A stretch of 7,302 nt of DNA, taken from positions 1 to 7,302 of the forward strand of contig DYJG01000073.1 in NCBI GenBank assembly GCA_020723225.1. Direction: 5' to 3'. Below are positions 5,737 to 7,302 of this stretch, piece after piece (the stretch's first letter is position 1; each line of letters begins with the position of its first letter). Origin of the DNA: Desulfobacca acetoxidans (GTDB taxonomy: Bacteria > Desulfobacterota > Desulfobaccia > Desulfobaccales > 0-14-0-80-60-11). Made by a program: the position numbers and the translations under genes. Under the pieces are notes generated by a model. It was not told where the DNA came from. It was given only the letters and a program-made list of their open reading frames with translations, and made no database searches.

Positions 5737-5811
5737 CCGGCCGGGAGAGCGTGGCGAGGAGATTTTAAGGGGGGGAGCCAATCCCCTTCTGGCTGCTCTC
5801 TACTCGGCCGG
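5737..5811 (+). promoter_or_regulatory. Long intergenic stem-loop between the AAA+ and GT87 genes
   Basis: CCGGCCG (5737-5743) pairs with CGGCCGG (5805-5811). GAGAGC (5745-5750) pairs with GCTCTC (5795-5800), leaving TACT and one G unpaired. Inside, AAGGGG can pair with CCCCTT around 5767-5788. Together this folds nearly the whole 98-bp spacer. No U-run follows, so it is not a standard terminator; attenuation or mRNA processing between the genes is possible. I see no gene in the spacer. Confidence 0.5.
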
Positions 5812-5832
5812 CTCGGGGGCCAAAGAGAACCA

Positions 5833-7098
5833 ATGATAATTTCGGAACTGAATTGGCCTTGGCTAAGAGACAGGCTCCTGGTTTTGTTCCCTTTCCTTTG
5901 CCTGGCTTTCTATCTCGGCATCTGGATTCATTGGATCATAAACTCCTCTTCTTCTTATACCGGCAACGTCGGCAACCCCTTGGGCCTGGATTTCTCCTAC
6001 TGTTGGTCTGCCGCCTTACTGGCGCTGGGCGGGGAACCGTCCGCGGTTTACGACTATTCCCGGTTGGCCGCCGTGGAGATGGCCCATTTCCAGGTTAAAG
6101 CCCTACTTCCCTGGCTCTATCCGCCTACCTACCTGTTGCTGGTGCTGCCCTTCGGTTTATTGCCCTACCATGCCGCCCTGGCGGTCTGGCTTTCCACAAC
6201 TCTGAGCGGATATCTGTTCATTCTCCGCCTCATCGCCCCCCATCCCCGAACCATCTTGTTTGCCCTGGCCTTTCCCGCGGTCTTCATGAACCTGTTCTAT
6301 GGCCAAAACGGATTCCTTTCCGGTATTTTCCTGGGCGGAGGCCTTCTCTTGCTGGACCGTTCCCCGGCAGCGGCAGGGTTACTGTTTGCGCTTCTCACTT
6401 ATAAACCGCACCTGGCAGTCTTGGTGCCGCTGGCCCTGGCCGCGGGCCGTCGCTGGCGGGCGTTGCTGGCCATGTTGGTCTGGACCGCGGCGTTATTTCT
6501 GGCCACCGCCCTGACCATGGGCTTTCAGGTCTGGACGGCTTTTTTCCACCACCTGCTCATGGCCCTGAAAACCATTGAGGCCGGGGGCTTGAAGATCTTT
6601 TGGATTATGTCCAGCGCCTTTGCCGCAGTCATATTAGGCGGGGGCGGGGTGGCTGGCGCCCGCATCCTGCAAGGGGCGGTCATGCTGGTCGCGGCCGCTT
6701 TCGTGGTCCGGGTTTGGCGGCGGGAAACCGCTCCGGGGGTACGCAACGCCGCGTTGGTCCTGGGCATTCTTCTCTTTATCCCCTACGGCTATGTCTACGA
6801 CCTGGCCCTTCTGGCCCTGCCCCTGGCTTGGCTGGGGTGGGACGGCTTTACCCGGGGTTGGCTGCCCGGGGAGAGAACCTGCCTGCTCCTGGGTTGGCTT
6901 GCTCCCCTCGTCCTGCCGCTTTTGGCCATGACCACCCGGGTGCAAATCTTCCCCCTGGTCCTGATGCTCCTAATCTTTCTGGCGTTGCGGCGATCGGCCC
7001 TCGGTTCTCCAATCACCTTTCCGGAGAAGGCCGAGGCCAGTCGGGACCTTTCCGCAGACACTGCCGCCAAGATTCCGGGGGCCGCGGCAAATTCATGA
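5833..7098 (+). CDS. GT87/DUF2029-type polytopic membrane glycosyltransferase
   Basis: This 421-aa, very hydrophobic protein has roughly ten membrane segments. It starts with a membrane helix (LLVLFPFLCLAFYLGIWIHWI, near 15-35), then an extracytoplasmic loop with DFSYCWSA (D53 onward), the place of the catalytic Asp in GT-C enzymes. Other family-like motifs are YPPTYLLLVLPFGLLP (96-111), GQNGFLSG (157-164), TYKPHLAVLVPLAL (189-202) and GYVYDLALL (319-327). GT87 members use polyprenyl-phosphate-linked sugars, usually mannose, to build glycans on the outer face of the inner membrane; the sugar and acceptor here are unknown. The polar tail (about 390-421) is probably cytoplasmic or disordered. 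ATG 5833 has only a weak AGAG upstream. The stop overlaps the ATG of the next gene as ATGA. A role in pilin or surface glycosylation is speculation from position. Confidence 0.85.
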   Translation: MIISELNWPWLRDRLLVLFPFLCLAFYLGIWIHWIINSSSSYTGNVGNPLGLDFSYCWSAALLALGGEPSAVYDYSRLAAVEMAHFQVKALLPWLYPPTYLLLVLPFGLLPYHAALAVWLSTTLSGYLFILRLIAPHPRTILFALAFPAVFMNLFYGQNGFLSGIFLGGGLLLLDRSPAAAGLLFALLTYKPHLAVLVPLALAAGRRWRALLAMLVWTAALFLATALTMGFQVWTAFFHHLLMALKTIEAGGLKIFWIMSSAFAAVILGGGGVAGARILQGAVMLVAAAFVVRVWRRETAPGVRNAALVLGILLFIPYGYVYDLALLALPLAWLGWDGFTRGWLPGERTCLLLGWLAPLVLPLLAMTTRVQIFPLVLMLLIFLALRRSALGSPITFPEKAEASRDLSADTAAKIPGAAANS

Positions 7099-7302
7099 GA
7101 AATATCGAACTTTATCGGGCTTGGGTAAAGGACAGATTTTTCATCGTCTTCCCGGGCCTGTGTCTGGCCTTCTTTCTTGGTATGTGGGCGTCCTGGATCA
7201 TTACCAAGTCTGCTTACGACCCCCGCGCCGCCTGCCCCATCGGTCCGGATTTCTCCTATTGCTGGGCGGCCGTCTCCCTGGTGTTGGGTGGCGAACCGGG
7301 CG
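7095..7302 (+). CDS. Second GT87/DUF2029-type membrane glycosyltransferase, N-terminal fragment
   Basis: Sixty-nine codons are visible before the window edge. The product parallels the preceding gene almost residue for residue: a basic/polar start, DRFFIVFPGLCLAFFLGMW, then WII, then PDFSYCWAAVSLVLGGEP with the candidate catalytic Asp at 52. By eye about half of the aligned residues are identical to the upstream protein (about 35 of 69), so this is a tandem paralogue. Its ATG (7095-7097) overlaps the upstream TGA (7096-7098), implying translational coupling and joint expression. The truncation is due only to the window end. Confidence 0.85.
   Translation, partial: MRNIELYRAWVKDRFFIVFPGLCLAFFLGMWASWIITKSAYDPRAACPIGPDFSYCWAAVSLVLGGEPG

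Overview
The window reads as chromosome from a GC-rich, Gram-negative-type bacterium. A deltaproteobacterial relative (Desulfobacterota/Geobacter-like) is my best guess. This rests on the pairing of a GEMM-class riboswitch with pilin genes and on strong Shine-Dalgarno sites, not on any marker gene, so it is an inference.

Minus strand, about 1-4220: a tad/flp (tight adherence) pilus operon read right to left. The order is a long 5' leader, flp (major pilin), tadE (minor pilin/pseudopilin), cpaB/rcpC (periplasmic assembly protein), cpaE/tadZ (deviant-Walker ParA/MinD-like localisation ATPase) and cpaF/tadA (secretion motor ATPase, running off the left edge). The secretin gene cpaC/rcpA, often found between cpaB and cpaE, and the prepilin peptidase tadV/cpaA are not present here.

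The leader is the most interesting part. At 4012-4110 on the minus strand there is a clear GEMM-I (cyclic-di-GMP-I) riboswitch aptamer. It has a GGCAAAC 5' core, a GAAA-capped hairpin, a GCAAAG junction, a GGCCUAAA receptor segment and a final GGCAG-CGGGA-CUGCC hairpin. Just downstream (3971-3999) is an intrinsic terminator that can serve as its expression platform. After the terminator comes a perfect 10-nt Shine-Dalgarno sequence with no start codon at normal spacing, next to an inverted repeat. Then comes the true flp ribosome site and start. An 18-bp hairpin lies between flp and tadE and probably sets the ratio of pilin to assembly proteins. The inferred logic is that c-di-GMP level gates read-through into the pilus operon, and a post-transcriptional element then favours pilin output.

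Region 4141-4423 is an AT-rich divergent regulatory region. Plus strand, 4424-7302: a gene for a winged-helix-like plus AAA+ ATPase (436 aa), then a strongly structured 98-bp spacer. Next are two tandem paralogous GT87/DUF2029-type polytopic membrane glycosyltransferase-like genes. The first is complete, the second is cut by the window edge, and they overlap by 4 nt (ATGA). Their link to the pilus is by neighbourhood only. No mobile elements, tRNA/rRNA genes or CRISPR arrays were seen.
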